Assembly: GCA_964587655.1 (NCBI GenBank)
Contig: CAZPMT010000019.1
Location: 1-60,802 of the forward strand
Source: CAZPMT01 sp964587655
Lineage (GTDB): Bacteria; Hydrogenedentota; Hydrogenedentia; Hydrogenedentales; SLHB01
Length of the DNA stretch: 60,802 bases
Reading direction: 5' to 3'
The notes beneath the pieces are model-generated. The model had not been told where the DNA came from, ran no database searches, and was given only the letters and a program-made list of their open reading frames with translations. Position 1 is the first letter of the stretch. Every line of letters starts with the position of its first letter. The translations under genes were made by a program, and so were the position numbers. Shown here piece by piece: positions 52,614 through 60,454 of this stretch.

Positions 52614-52979
52614 CTAGCCCTTCAGCGCTTTCGAGGGCTTCCGATGGGAGTGCTGAGTATCCTTCTCGTCTCCGGTAATACCGGACAGAACAACGGGGTC
52701 GCGGTCGGCGAACTTAGCAACAAGAGACAGGTTTCCACCCATGGCCTCGATGGTTTTCCGGAGAGTGGAAAGCAGGAGATTGCTGCGCTTTTCGAGGCGA
52801 GAAACACTATCTTGACTAATACCAAGTTTCTTGGCCATGCGCGTCTGCGTAAGCTTCCGAGCGCACCGGAGCTCGCGCAACGTCATTTCCTCGGCAATTA
52901 GTTGGGCGGCGCGGACCTCGACCTTCTTGCGTAGGGCGGGACTAAGGTTCCTGATTTTGTCATTCACGTTCGTGGGCAT
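52614..52979 (-). CDS. XRE-family antitoxin (HigA-like)
   Basis: 121 aa. HTH: LRELRCARKLTQTRMAKKLGISQDSVSRLEKRS; then LSTLRKTIEAMGGNLSLVAKF, the HigA/XRE pattern. The toxin gene lies directly upstream (2-bp gap), i.e. a toxin-first (higBA) order. Confidence 0.85.
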   Translation of the reverse strand: MPTNVNDKIRNLSPALRKKVEVRAAQLIAEEMTLRELRCARKLTQTRMAKKLGISQDSVSRLEKRSNLLLSTLRKTIEAMGGNLSLVAKFADRDPVVLSGITGDEKDTQHSHRKPSKALKG

Positions 52980-52981
52980 GG

Positions 52982-53350
52982 TTATTTCCTTTGCCGTTGC
53001 TTTTTCAGCCGGACAAGATGAGCGTCGAAACGGTCATCGGCTTTGCGGATCAATTCGCGGTAGAACTGTTTCTTGCTGCTGCCTGATTTATCTCCCGCCA
53101 CAAGCAAGATAGCCCTACGCTTCGTATCGAAAGCAAATGCCACTCTCCACTCACCGTCGGCGGCGCCGAAGCGGAGCTCCTTCATATTTGCGTGGCGAGA
53201 GTTTTTGAGGGTATCAGCGCGAGGCCGCTTCAATTGCGGCCCGAATTGCTCAAGAAGGCGAGCCAACGCCAGAATCTCTGTCCGCACGTCTTCGTGCAGC
53301 TCATCGAACTCCGGCTCGAACTCATCGCCAATCTCAACGACCCAGCTCAC
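52982..53350 (-). CDS. HigB-like toxin (RelE superfamily, Gp49-like)
   Basis: ~122 aa from a GTG at 53350; the longer frame up to 53530 includes a non-homologous extension. EPEFDELHEDVRTEILALARLLEQFGP, MKELRFGAADGEWRVAFAFDTKRRAILLVAGDKSG, FYRELIRKADDRFDAHL match phage-derived Gp49/HigB toxins (mRNA interferases). Confidence 0.8.
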   Translation of the reverse strand: MSWVVEIGDEFEPEFDELHEDVRTEILALARLLEQFGPQLKRPRADTLKNSRHANMKELRFGAADGEWRVAFAFDTKRRAILLVAGDKSGSSKKQFYRELIRKADDRFDAHLVRLKKQRQRK

Positions 53351-53574
53351 GTGCACATTATGGCACGCAAGACATATGATGTCAACTCCATATAGACGCC
53401 GCTCGCGGCGTTTGCCGGCCTGCAAAAGGGACGTGCCGTTCGGTCGGCGGCGTTCCCCGTGATAACGATCTGTCCGAGTGAAAACTTCGGAGATTCGCGG
53501 AGGACCGGAAGAAACACCCTTCGTGGGCAAGAAGAAGGACCTTGGATGCTCAGGAAATCACTTCACAACAAGTT

Positions 53575-53672
53575 CTCCGCGCGGCTCTGCGGTCTCTGCG
53601 GCTCTGCGTTGAAATGCCCCATGTTGGTTGATCCCTATTCCACGAAAGGTTCGCCGTGCGACGATGGACTCA
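53575..53672 (+). repeat. dispersed repeat with relic of a gene 3' end, copy 1
   Basis: CTCCGCGCGGCTCTGCGGTC, then GTTGGTTGATCCCTATTC and CGAAAGGTTCGCC. Read on the minus strand, the last part ends in GEPFVE-stop, the same terminal residues as the large secreted protein at 57620. Confidence 0.7.
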
Positions 53673-53751
53673 TGTCTTGCACCGCGAGATTCCTGAACCA
53701 CAGTCTCACCGAAACACGCCAAGCGCGCAACACTTTCCAGCCCTCACCCTC

Positions 53752-53830
53752 CGTACTACTATCCGTCAGAATCTTGTTCTCTTGCGAAGATTTTCTTTGC
53801 GTTCTCTGCGTTCTTTGCGGTTAAGATCAT
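53752..53830 (+). repeat. 79-bp dispersed repeat, copy 2
   Basis: Nearly identical in sequence and identical in length to 36015-36093; both end GCGGTTAAGATCAT. Confidence 0.85.
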
Positions 53831-53947
53831 AATGAGGGGAATAATTGAACCGAGCTTCCATTTTGGGTTGCTAGTAGCGTATACTGGCCGCGCGTTGTAG
53901 GGTATCCGGGAGCATTCGGGACTATTCTCAGTTGAGGCGCAGGGCAT

Positions 53948-54385
53948 ATGTGTGGCGCCCAGATAGGCATAGATGGGCTGAGTCAGTGGCTGTTCGCATG
54001 GATGGGAGACAGGACAAGTCCCGTGGAAATCGAACTGCTCAAGAGAATCATGGACGGTCAGGCAACTTGTCTAGTTTACCCGCTCCTCGCCGCTGGGATC
54101 ATCTTTGTCGGCAAGTTTATCCAAGCGCGTGCTGAAGCTGTGGCCAAGCATGAAGGCTGGATCGTTCTCGATTGGAAAGAACCCATCGACGGCGGCGCGG
54201 TCGCATCCTACAAAATCAAACGCCGCCTACGCCCCGCAGGCGATTGGGCGCTGATCTCCGTCGCTCTCGAATCCGAAGCCACACTCAACAACCAAGAACG
54301 CAACAAGGATTGGGAATACCGCATCATCGCTGTGAACAAAGCCGGTGAAGGCGCGCCAAGCAATACGGCTGCAGCGGTGGTGTAA
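53948..54385 (+). CDS. small membrane protein with fibronectin type III-like domain
   Basis: 145 aa. One hydrophobic segment (CLVYPLLAAGIIFVGKFI, ~41-58) and then a fibronectin III-like fold: IVLDWKEPIDGGAVASYKIK, WEYRIIAVNKAGEGAPS. The order is unusual (helix first, Fn3 after) and could give a type II membrane anchor. Not part of an operon. Confidence 0.55.
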   Translation: MCGAQIGIDGLSQWLFAWMGDRTSPVEIELLKRIMDGQATCLVYPLLAAGIIFVGKFIQARAEAVAKHEGWIVLDWKEPIDGGAVASYKIKRRLRPAGDWALISVALESEATLNNQERNKDWEYRIIAVNKAGEGAPSNTAAAVV

Positions 54386-54746
54386 GGTTTCGTCATGTCG
54401 AAGAACGAACTGGCCGCCGGGGGTGCCCGGGTGCGATCACTTGGCGGCTACGGCATCAAGAATCCGGCAGATACCCCTTTGAGGAAAGAAGGCGTGCGCG
54501 TTATGCGGAAACCATATAAGACGCCAGAGAGTCACAAAACTCCTCGTGGCATCTTGGGCGTTGATGACTTACGCGGATTTGCGCTTTGCGTGTTATCTGG
54601 AAGTAAGACCCGAAAGGGGGTTTATCTGGAAACCATCTAAACAGTAGTTAGGCGCTCGCGGTCGCCGTCGTTTGACGTGAGCGAAGCCGTGAGGGCATAC
54701 TGGCGAAGTCGGACCCCGTTCTGAGGTTCTCGAGGAGACGTTAGCG
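54386..54746. other. gap holding the left cassette boundary
   Basis: An 81-codon frame (54395-54640) has no recognisable homology and an odd composition; I do not call it a gene. GTTAGGC at 54647-54653 marks the left recombination point of the integron cassette. The promoter for the dGTPase-like gene should lie in 54654-54746. Confidence 0.4.
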
Positions 54747-56219
54747 ATGGACACGATGCCGTATCACGAGTACGTTCGCGGAGCCGAATCCGCGTTGGCA
54801 CCGTACGCTCAGAGGAGTTTCACGGAGGAAACGCAGGTGTTCCTTGATGGCACGCCGCTGCTGAAGCACTTCCAGGACCTCTGGCAAACGCCGACCGGCC
54901 AACTAAAACTCGCAAATCGAACGCCCCTGCAGCTGGAACGCGACCGGATTCTGTATTCGGGCGCTCTGCGGAAGCAGACAGAGAAGTACCACGTTCTCTA
55001 CAGCGGTCCGCGACGCATAATAAGAAACTACACGACGCACACGATGCGAACGGCGCACGTAACGCGCGCGATCTGCAAGGCTCTGCGGCTGAATTCCGAT
55101 TTTGCGGAGGCGATCGCCATCGGCTCGAAAGTCGGAGCCGCACCATTCATCCACGTGACGAAGAACGTGGCCAGTGATTGGCTTCAGCAGCGCCTGACAG
55201 AAATCAGCGATAAACAGCTGAAGGAGAATCCGGCGCAGTCGAAAACATCCAAAGAAGCCCAGACGGAGTTGTTTCATAGCGCGCCGACTGCCGCCGCACC
55301 GGCGTGGCTATCAAGATTGGCTTCTCGCGAGGTTGTGGAGAAGGTTTCGCGATGCATCCCATGTGCGCTCGGTGAGTACCTCGATGCAGCGTATCAATCA
55401 GGCGCTGAAAGTTATTGGCTTCTCTGCACACACCCATACCTGCGCGAATCGGCGCGTGGTTTCTACCATCCCGAAACAATGTATGGAATTTGGCGGCATA
55501 CCCGCAACGTCCTCCCAAAGGCAGATTCTTTCTTTCACAAGTGCAGGATGGAAGACAATTCGGTGCATAGCATCACCTGGGAGCACTCCACGTTCGAGGG
55601 TGTCGTCGTCCAGTTCGCCGACGACATGACTTGGATCATCGAGAACCTGAATGACGCGAATGACGCAGCACTGCTGGGAGGATCAAAGACCAACCTCTTC
55701 TTGCAACTGATGAACTCACTGGGTGACGCACCACTCGAACTCAAACAGGCGCTTGTCGAGTCCGACGCAGGTAGCCTTTACACGTACTTTATTGCGGATT
55801 TTGTAAAGTCATCACAAAACGTTCTGAAGCCAGATGCTGGTCCGGAGCTTCGAACGGGTCTTAGAAAGGGCCAGAGTGAAGCACTTATCGGACCGTCGCA
55901 GCAAGCCGACACGTATCTCGACCGAATGAAGGACTTCCTCTTCAAGAACGTGTTCGAGGCCTCGCGTATCAGGAACCGCAACCTCATGTTACAAAGCGTT
56001 AGCCGGGTGTCGCTCGATCTTCTCTACGATCAAAAGGAATCAGCGCTCACGCAGATCATCACCGATCGGGCGAATTTGGCAAACTGGCCTGGCGACAAGC
56101 GTACCAAAGCCTTGGGCATGCTCTCGGATGACGTTCACCGCGCGCAACTTGCTGTCGATGTATTCGTCGGCATGGGCGATCAGGATGTCTTTGATTTCGT
56201 AGGTATCAACACGTTTTAG
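54747..56219 (+). CDS. dGTPase-like (HD-fold) protein lacking the HD motif
   Basis: 490 aa. The family frame is clear: RDRILYSGALRKQTEKYHVL (65-84), NYTTHTMRTAHVTRAICKAL (the first His, H98), FAEAIAIGSKVGAAPFIHV (119-137), GIWRHTRN (H251), VVVQFADDMTWIIENLNDA (Asp ~292), and a dGTPase-like tail (VFVGMGDQDVFDFV). At the place of the canonical AHDLGHPPFGH it has GSKVGAAPFIH, so the paired His-Asp is Ser-Lys. The metal site is incomplete and hydrolysis is doubtful. It is coupled to the cyclase gene (10-bp gap). It could be a nucleotide-binding effector, a regulator of the cyclase, or a dNTPase with a changed mechanism. Confidence 0.8.
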   Translation: MDTMPYHEYVRGAESALAPYAQRSFTEETQVFLDGTPLLKHFQDLWQTPTGQLKLANRTPLQLERDRILYSGALRKQTEKYHVLYSGPRRIIRNYTTHTMRTAHVTRAICKALRLNSDFAEAIAIGSKVGAAPFIHVTKNVASDWLQQRLTEISDKQLKENPAQSKTSKEAQTELFHSAPTAAAPAWLSRLASREVVEKVSRCIPCALGEYLDAAYQSGAESYWLLCTHPYLRESARGFYHPETMYGIWRHTRNVLPKADSFFHKCRMEDNSVHSITWEHSTFEGVVVQFADDMTWIIENLNDANDAALLGGSKTNLFLQLMNSLGDAPLELKQALVESDAGSLYTYFIADFVKSSQNVLKPDAGPELRTGLRKGQSEALIGPSQQADTYLDRMKDFLFKNVFEASRIRNRNLMLQSVSRVSLDLLYDQKESALTQIITDRANLANWPGDKRTKALGMLSDDVHRAQLAVDVFVGMGDQDVFDFVGINTF

Positions 56220-56229
56220 GAGCATAGCG

Positions 56230-56934
56230 ATGGATGTGAACTTTTACGCGACGAAGGCTCACGCCCTCGTGCTGAAGCAGCGCGAGGACATGGAAGCTGC
56301 GTACGATCGCCACTCGGAGATGAACGCATTTTGGGCTTTCGTGGACTTAAAAAGCAGCACCAACTACCGAATCGCACGCGGTCCGAAGAAAGGTTACGTT
56401 CGAGGTGAGACGTTTTTCTCGATCGTGCGTGCAGTGATCGCGCCGGCTCAGGACGTTCGACTTATCAAAGAACTCGGCGATGCCGTTATGTTGTCGTGTC
56501 GAGACTTTACTCCATTGTTGGAGAGTATTCTGCTGATTGATCACGTCGCGCACCAGATCGCGTCGAACACGGACGACGTTGAATTCCCGTTCGGCGTCCG
56601 GGCCGGCATCAGTAGCGGTCCTGCCAAGAAGCTGATTCGTGACAGAGAGGATTTCCTGGGAAGGCCAATTGACGAGTTGTCTCGCGTGATGGCGGTGCGG
56701 TCAGCGAACACGAATATTCTCATCCACGACCATGCTTTTGCTGCGGCGCGTGACTTTCTCCGAGAATACGCCGAATTCCTTGCCGTAAGTGAGTCAATTA
56801 TGATTCCTGCTCCAATGGCGAAAGGCGCGGCGGAAGCCATCTACTACCGCGAGATGATCGTCAATCGGGGTGCGCTTGGAAATTTCAGGAACAGCTTTGC
56901 CGCGTGGCGCAAGCCCGCGGGTCCCGACGTGTGA
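56230..56934 (+). CDS. class III nucleotidyl cyclase-like protein (Pycsar-like)
   Basis: 234 aa, soluble. Catalytic motifs: FWAFVDLKSSTNYR (metal Asp D39), VRLIKELGDAVMLS (metal Asp D84, K80), VRAGISSGPAKK (123-134) and LGRPIDELSRVMAVRS (R152 in the place of the transition-state Arg). The ATG follows a GGAG nearby. There is no membrane or receptor domain. Such short cytosolic cyclases with a co-transcribed partner are the hallmark of Pycsar antiphage systems (cCMP/cUMP). The partner here is a dGTPase-like protein instead of a usual TIR or membrane effector. The nucleotide produced cannot be told from sequence. Confidence 0.75.
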   Translation: MDVNFYATKAHALVLKQREDMEAAYDRHSEMNAFWAFVDLKSSTNYRIARGPKKGYVRGETFFSIVRAVIAPAQDVRLIKELGDAVMLSCRDFTPLLESILLIDHVAHQIASNTDDVEFPFGVRAGISSGPAKKLIRDREDFLGRPIDELSRVMAVRSANTNILIHDHAFAAARDFLREYAEFLAVSESIMIPAPMAKGAAEAIYYREMIVNRGALGNFRNSFAAWRKPAGPDV

Positions 56935-56942
56935 CGGGCGGC

Positions 56943-57073
56943 GCCTAACGAACGGTTCCAGCGGAGCGGGCGCTGTCGTTCGCGTCAGGCCGTTTGGTGG
57001 TTCGAAAGTTTTGTTTCCGTGCGACGCGGTTTGGTGGCGCGCTCGCCCCGCCCGCTGAACCGTAGCGTTAGGC
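56943..57073 (+). repeat. attC recombination site
   Basis: R'' box GCCTAAC (56943-56949) and R' box GTTAGGC (57067-57073). Inner L-arms CGGTTCCAGCGG-AGCGGGCG (56953-56972) and CGCCCGCTGAACCG (57049-57062) pair with bulges, as needed for the folded bottom strand. Length 131 bp, in the range of long attC sites. Confidence 0.75.
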
Positions 57074-57619
57074 GTCCAGAATCGCCAGGAAGACCGCTGG
57101 ATGCAAGAGACAGGGGACAGCCATCGGTTAATAGCTCGTTTAATACGATCTTGTCCAATAATTGTCGACTAAACACCCCTCGTTTCGCAAACTTGCACCC
57201 TCTCTGAAGCCCATAACCCCCAAACCCGAGCCCCGAAACCCGATGAGCATTGTCTCCTCGCCCCAACAACGGCACGCCATTCGTCCCATTTGTCCCATTT
57301 GTCCCGTTTTGTCCCATCAAACGTTCCCTGTAACCCCTTGTTTCGCATGCCGTAAACCCGGACATCCAACACCCGAACAGTGGAACGTCGTGGGCTAATA
57401 TATAGAGGGGTCCGATCACGGGCGGTGTGGCGAACCGTATACCGCCGGTACGCGCAGATTCTTAGGACCTCAACGCTGAGACGCCAAGAGCCATTGCCAT
57501 TCTTTGCTTCTTTGCGACTTCGCGTCTTGGCGTTAGGCTGTTTGGTTGCGGCTATGCCGCTCCGCGCGGCTTTGCGGTCTCTGCGTCTCTGCGTTGAAAG
57601 GCCTTGCGTTGGTTGATCC
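57074..57619. other. non-coding stretch with tandem and dispersed repeats
   Basis: No gene seen. Contains a short tandem repeat of TTTGTCCCA units (57281-57317) and, from ~57560, the second copy of the dispersed repeat that runs into the 3' end of the next gene. Confidence 0.6.
57281..57317 (+). repeat. tandem repeat of GTCCCATTT-like units
   Basis: Four imperfect 9-10 bp units. Confidence 0.75.
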
Positions 57620-57655
57620 CTATTCTACGAACGGTTCGCCGCGCGTGATGAGCGT
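57560..57655 (+). repeat. dispersed repeat, copy 2, overlapping the 3' end of a gene
   Basis: CTCCGCGCGGCTTTGCGGTC, then GTTGGTTGATCCCTATTC and CGAACGGTTCGCC; about 80 matching bases with 53575-53672. The last six codons of the secreted protein (GEPFVE) lie inside the repeat. Confidence 0.7.
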
Positions 57656-60454
57656 CACGCATGCGCGCGGGTTCAGGCCGGCTGGGGGGGTGCATGCGAA
57701 TTCGGCGGTGTTGTCGCCGCCCGCGATAACGGGGACTTCTCCCTGCGGTTTGACCTCGCTGATCAGTTCCCCATTCTTGCCGTACAGTTTGCAGTCGTCC
57801 ATCGAGGAGAATTCGAGATAGCAGCCCGTTTCAATCTCGACGGGAAACGTGACCGTCTTTCCGGAAACGGTAATGGCCGGGTTCTTGACGGCGGCCTTCG
57901 CGAGCGGCAGCGCCTTGATGGGGCTCACGTAGCAGGTCACTTTCTTTCCGGGAGGAAGATTGTTGTACCAGAGCGCGAACGTCTCGACCTGGGCGTAGTC
58001 GACGAATTCGCGGTAGACGCCGTAAGAGTCGGATCCATACGGCCACGCATAGTCGGCAATGCGCCCGCCTTCGAACTCGACCAGTTCAAAGTACCGCCAG
58101 CCGGTGAAATCGACCTCGACGTAGTGGTCGCCGATGCCGCCGATCGCGCGCCCAGCGGGACTCCGCTGCTGGATGTTGAGGACTTCGCCCTGGCCGTCGC
58201 CATACACCCAGACGCCGATGCCCTTCTGTTTGGCGATGTTCAGCGGCGGCTTGTGTATCGTTCCGATCCGCGTCCACGCGCCTTGGGGCGTCTCGCGCGT
58301 GCTCGTTGCAGAGAAGCACCCGCTTGCGGAACCGATCTTGACCTGCTCCGTCGATGCTTCGAGGGAAGACGTGACGCCGTCCGCGCCAGCGCGATCATTC
58401 ATGGCTTCGGGCTTGCTGAAATCCTCGATGACGACGGTATCCGGCGCGTCGTACGCCGCCGCGGACATCAGGGCTTCGATGCGCAAACGGAGCGGTTGCG
58501 GCGCAAAGGCGTTCTTGACGGTCCAACGGTTGCTCCAGCCGTCGAGGCCCTGCACCTTGTGTTTGGCGTACCGAACCGGGCGGAACCGCCACGCGCCTTC
58601 GGGGGATTTTTCGAGCGTGAACTCATCGCCGGGTGCGCGCAGCCGCGCCTTGACGGATTCCGGGAACTGCTTCGCGTGCCGCAGTTCCTCATACTGCTTG
58701 AACACGGGCGCAAGCTGCTCGAACGCCGGAGTCTTTCCGATGTTTCCGGGCGTCACGCCCATGAGCGAGACACCCATATCGTTCCCCAGGCTCTTGCACA
58801 TCAGATACTCGATGTCGTCCTTGAAAGTCGGCTCGCTGAACGTTTCCGACACGCCGTCCGACCACACTTGCACGGCCCACCACCCAAGGTTCATCGGGAG
58901 GAACATGCCGCTGCCATCGCGGTTGGCGGCGCAATGCAGGTCGATGAAACGCTTGTGCGACCGGCAAGGGTGGTCCCACGCGCCCATCCGCGCGCGCACG
59001 CACCAGAGGTGATGATGAAACGTGCTCATCTCGAAGAGCGCGGGTTTCTTGAGCCGGTTCGCGATCTCGAAGACGAACTTGGATCCGTAATGCCACGCGT
59101 TCTCGCCTCCGGCAAGGATACCCTCGCCGTCAAGCGCGTCCTCGTAGATCATGTCGAAACCGCACTCGTTGAAAGTGTCGGCGGTGTTCGCGGCGACCTC
59201 CGTCAACAGCGTCGAATCCGCGTCCGGCGTGAACAGGCCGAAACATTCCTTGAGATGGTGCACTTTCGCGCCCTTCTCGTGCGCGGCGGCGGCCGTACCG
59301 CACGCGCCGCGCGCGCATCCCGTGAATCCGTACGGCGGCTCCTTCGCGACCCCGCTGAAAGTGATCAACTCGTTATCTATCTGCACGGTAACGCTGTTCT
59401 GGATGAAAAATCCCGTCTCGTTGGATACATTGCCCGTCGGCTCGACGACCGGGACCGTCGTCGCGTCCGCGGCCAGGGGCTCGGCGAGAATGAACGTCGC
59501 CGCCTTGCCGAGCCGGGGATCGGGTACGGGCGTGACGTATCGCGCGGCTTTGCTGATGAAGAACGCGTAAGTGTGAAGTCCGGCCGCAATACCGGCGGCG
59601 TGCAGCTTGTCCACGACGGCCTTGACGCTCTCGCGCCCGCGCGGATATCGGTCGGGCCGCGGCTGGAAATCGCCGTATCGGAAGGACGTGTTGAAATCGA
59701 TCTGATTCATCCCCAGCCTTTTCGCAAGTTCAATCCAACCATCCACGTTTTCCTCGGAAATGCCTTCGAGGTCGAACAAGTACGAGCCGCGGTTGATCTC
59801 GGCATCGAGCGCGAACGGTCCGCCGATGTTCGACTTCGGCAGTTCCTCGGCGCGCGCGAGCACTTCCTTCATGGCGTCGCGGAGTTGTCCCTGCGGACAC
59901 GCGATGACGGCCGCCTTCGCGCCCTCGAACCCGAACCTCGCGGTACACATCGCCCGGAGCCGGCTGTTAGGTCCGGGGATCTCCGCCACGTTCGTCTTGA
60001 GGTTCAACGCCAGCGCACATCCCGCGAAAGGTTCCTCCGGCTTGCCTTTCAATGTCAGAGGCACATCCACAAACGTCAGATCCAGCACCCCCTTGCCGAT
60101 CACGCCGATTACGTTGAACCCAAAATACCGCTTTTCGACGGTGACGGCGACTTCCGCCCGCGCGCCCGCCTCGCTGAACTCGAAGACAAGACGCCCGTCC
60201 GCATAGGACGCCTTCGTAGCGTTGAAGCTCACGCTCCCCTTGCGCACCGAAGCAACCGGCGGCGCCTGTTCCTTGCTAAGATAATCGGCGCCAGCCTGCT
60301 TGTCGGCAAACGAGACCGTCTTCCCATCCACGCCGATGACCCACCGCACGCAATCGTTCTCCAAGACGATCGACGCCGGCGGCGTTGTGACCTGCGCATG
60401 TGCCGATGCAAAATTCAGCGCGACGAACGTCGTTGCCAGAACCCAGTTGCGCAT
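57620..60454 (-). CDS. large secreted glycoside-hydrolase-like protein
   Basis: 944 aa from the ATG at 60454 (GGAGGAGCAATAGCA upstream); earlier in-frame codons to 60547 are rejected. Signal peptide MRNWVLATTFVALNFASAHA. Residues ~30-210 look like a beta-sandwich. Residues ~235-620 look like a TIM barrel (WIELAKRLGMNQIDFNTSFRYG; KLHAAGIAAGLHTYAFFI; DMIYEDALDGEGILAG; FEMSTFHHHLWCVRARMGA), with several candidate acidic residues. An insertion at ~340-420 (TFILAEPLAADATTVPVVEP) may be a small binding module. The C-terminal part resembles carbohydrate-binding beta modules. Likely degrades a complex polysaccharide; specificity unknown. Confidence 0.75.
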   Translation of the reverse strand: MRNWVLATTFVALNFASAHAQVTTPPASIVLENDCVRWVIGVDGKTVSFADKQAGADYLSKEQAPPVASVRKGSVSFNATKASYADGRLVFEFSEAGARAEVAVTVEKRYFGFNVIGVIGKGVLDLTFVDVPLTLKGKPEEPFAGCALALNLKTNVAEIPGPNSRLRAMCTARFGFEGAKAAVIACPQGQLRDAMKEVLARAEELPKSNIGGPFALDAEINRGSYLFDLEGISEENVDGWIELAKRLGMNQIDFNTSFRYGDFQPRPDRYPRGRESVKAVVDKLHAAGIAAGLHTYAFFISKAARYVTPVPDPRLGKAATFILAEPLAADATTVPVVEPTGNVSNETGFFIQNSVTVQIDNELITFSGVAKEPPYGFTGCARGACGTAAAAHEKGAKVHHLKECFGLFTPDADSTLLTEVAANTADTFNECGFDMIYEDALDGEGILAGGENAWHYGSKFVFEIANRLKKPALFEMSTFHHHLWCVRARMGAWDHPCRSHKRFIDLHCAANRDGSGMFLPMNLGWWAVQVWSDGVSETFSEPTFKDDIEYLMCKSLGNDMGVSLMGVTPGNIGKTPAFEQLAPVFKQYEELRHAKQFPESVKARLRAPGDEFTLEKSPEGAWRFRPVRYAKHKVQGLDGWSNRWTVKNAFAPQPLRLRIEALMSAAAYDAPDTVVIEDFSKPEAMNDRAGADGVTSSLEASTEQVKIGSASGCFSATSTRETPQGAWTRIGTIHKPPLNIAKQKGIGVWVYGDGQGEVLNIQQRSPAGRAIGGIGDHYVEVDFTGWRYFELVEFEGGRIADYAWPYGSDSYGVYREFVDYAQVETFALWYNNLPPGKKVTCYVSPIKALPLAKAAVKNPAITVSGKTVTFPVEIETGCYLEFSSMDDCKLYGKNGELISEVKPQGEVPVIAGGDNTAEFACTPPAGLNPRACVTLITRGEPFVE

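Larger units (their letters stand above)
53531..53947. other. intergenic region built of dispersed repeats
   Basis: No gene seen. Holds a ~95-bp repeat (53575-53672), related to the 3' end and downstream flank of the gene at 57620, and the second 79-bp repeat (53752-53830). Confidence 0.6.
54648..57067 (+). mobile_element. integron-type gene cassette (two genes)
   Basis: Bounded by G|TTAGGC at 54647/54648 and 57067/57068, with a 131-bp attC at the 3' end. The enclosed genes are co-directional with the cassette. No integron integrase gene is in the window, so this is an orphan cassette or one inserted at a secondary site. Confidence 0.7.

Noticed and set aside
54395..54640. 81-codon open frame before the cassette
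   Set aside because: No homology, odd composition, ends at the cassette boundary; probably non-coding.
57532..57538. GTTAGGC in the repeat before the secreted hydrolase gene
   Set aside because: No matching R'' box or paired L boxes upstream, so not a second attC.
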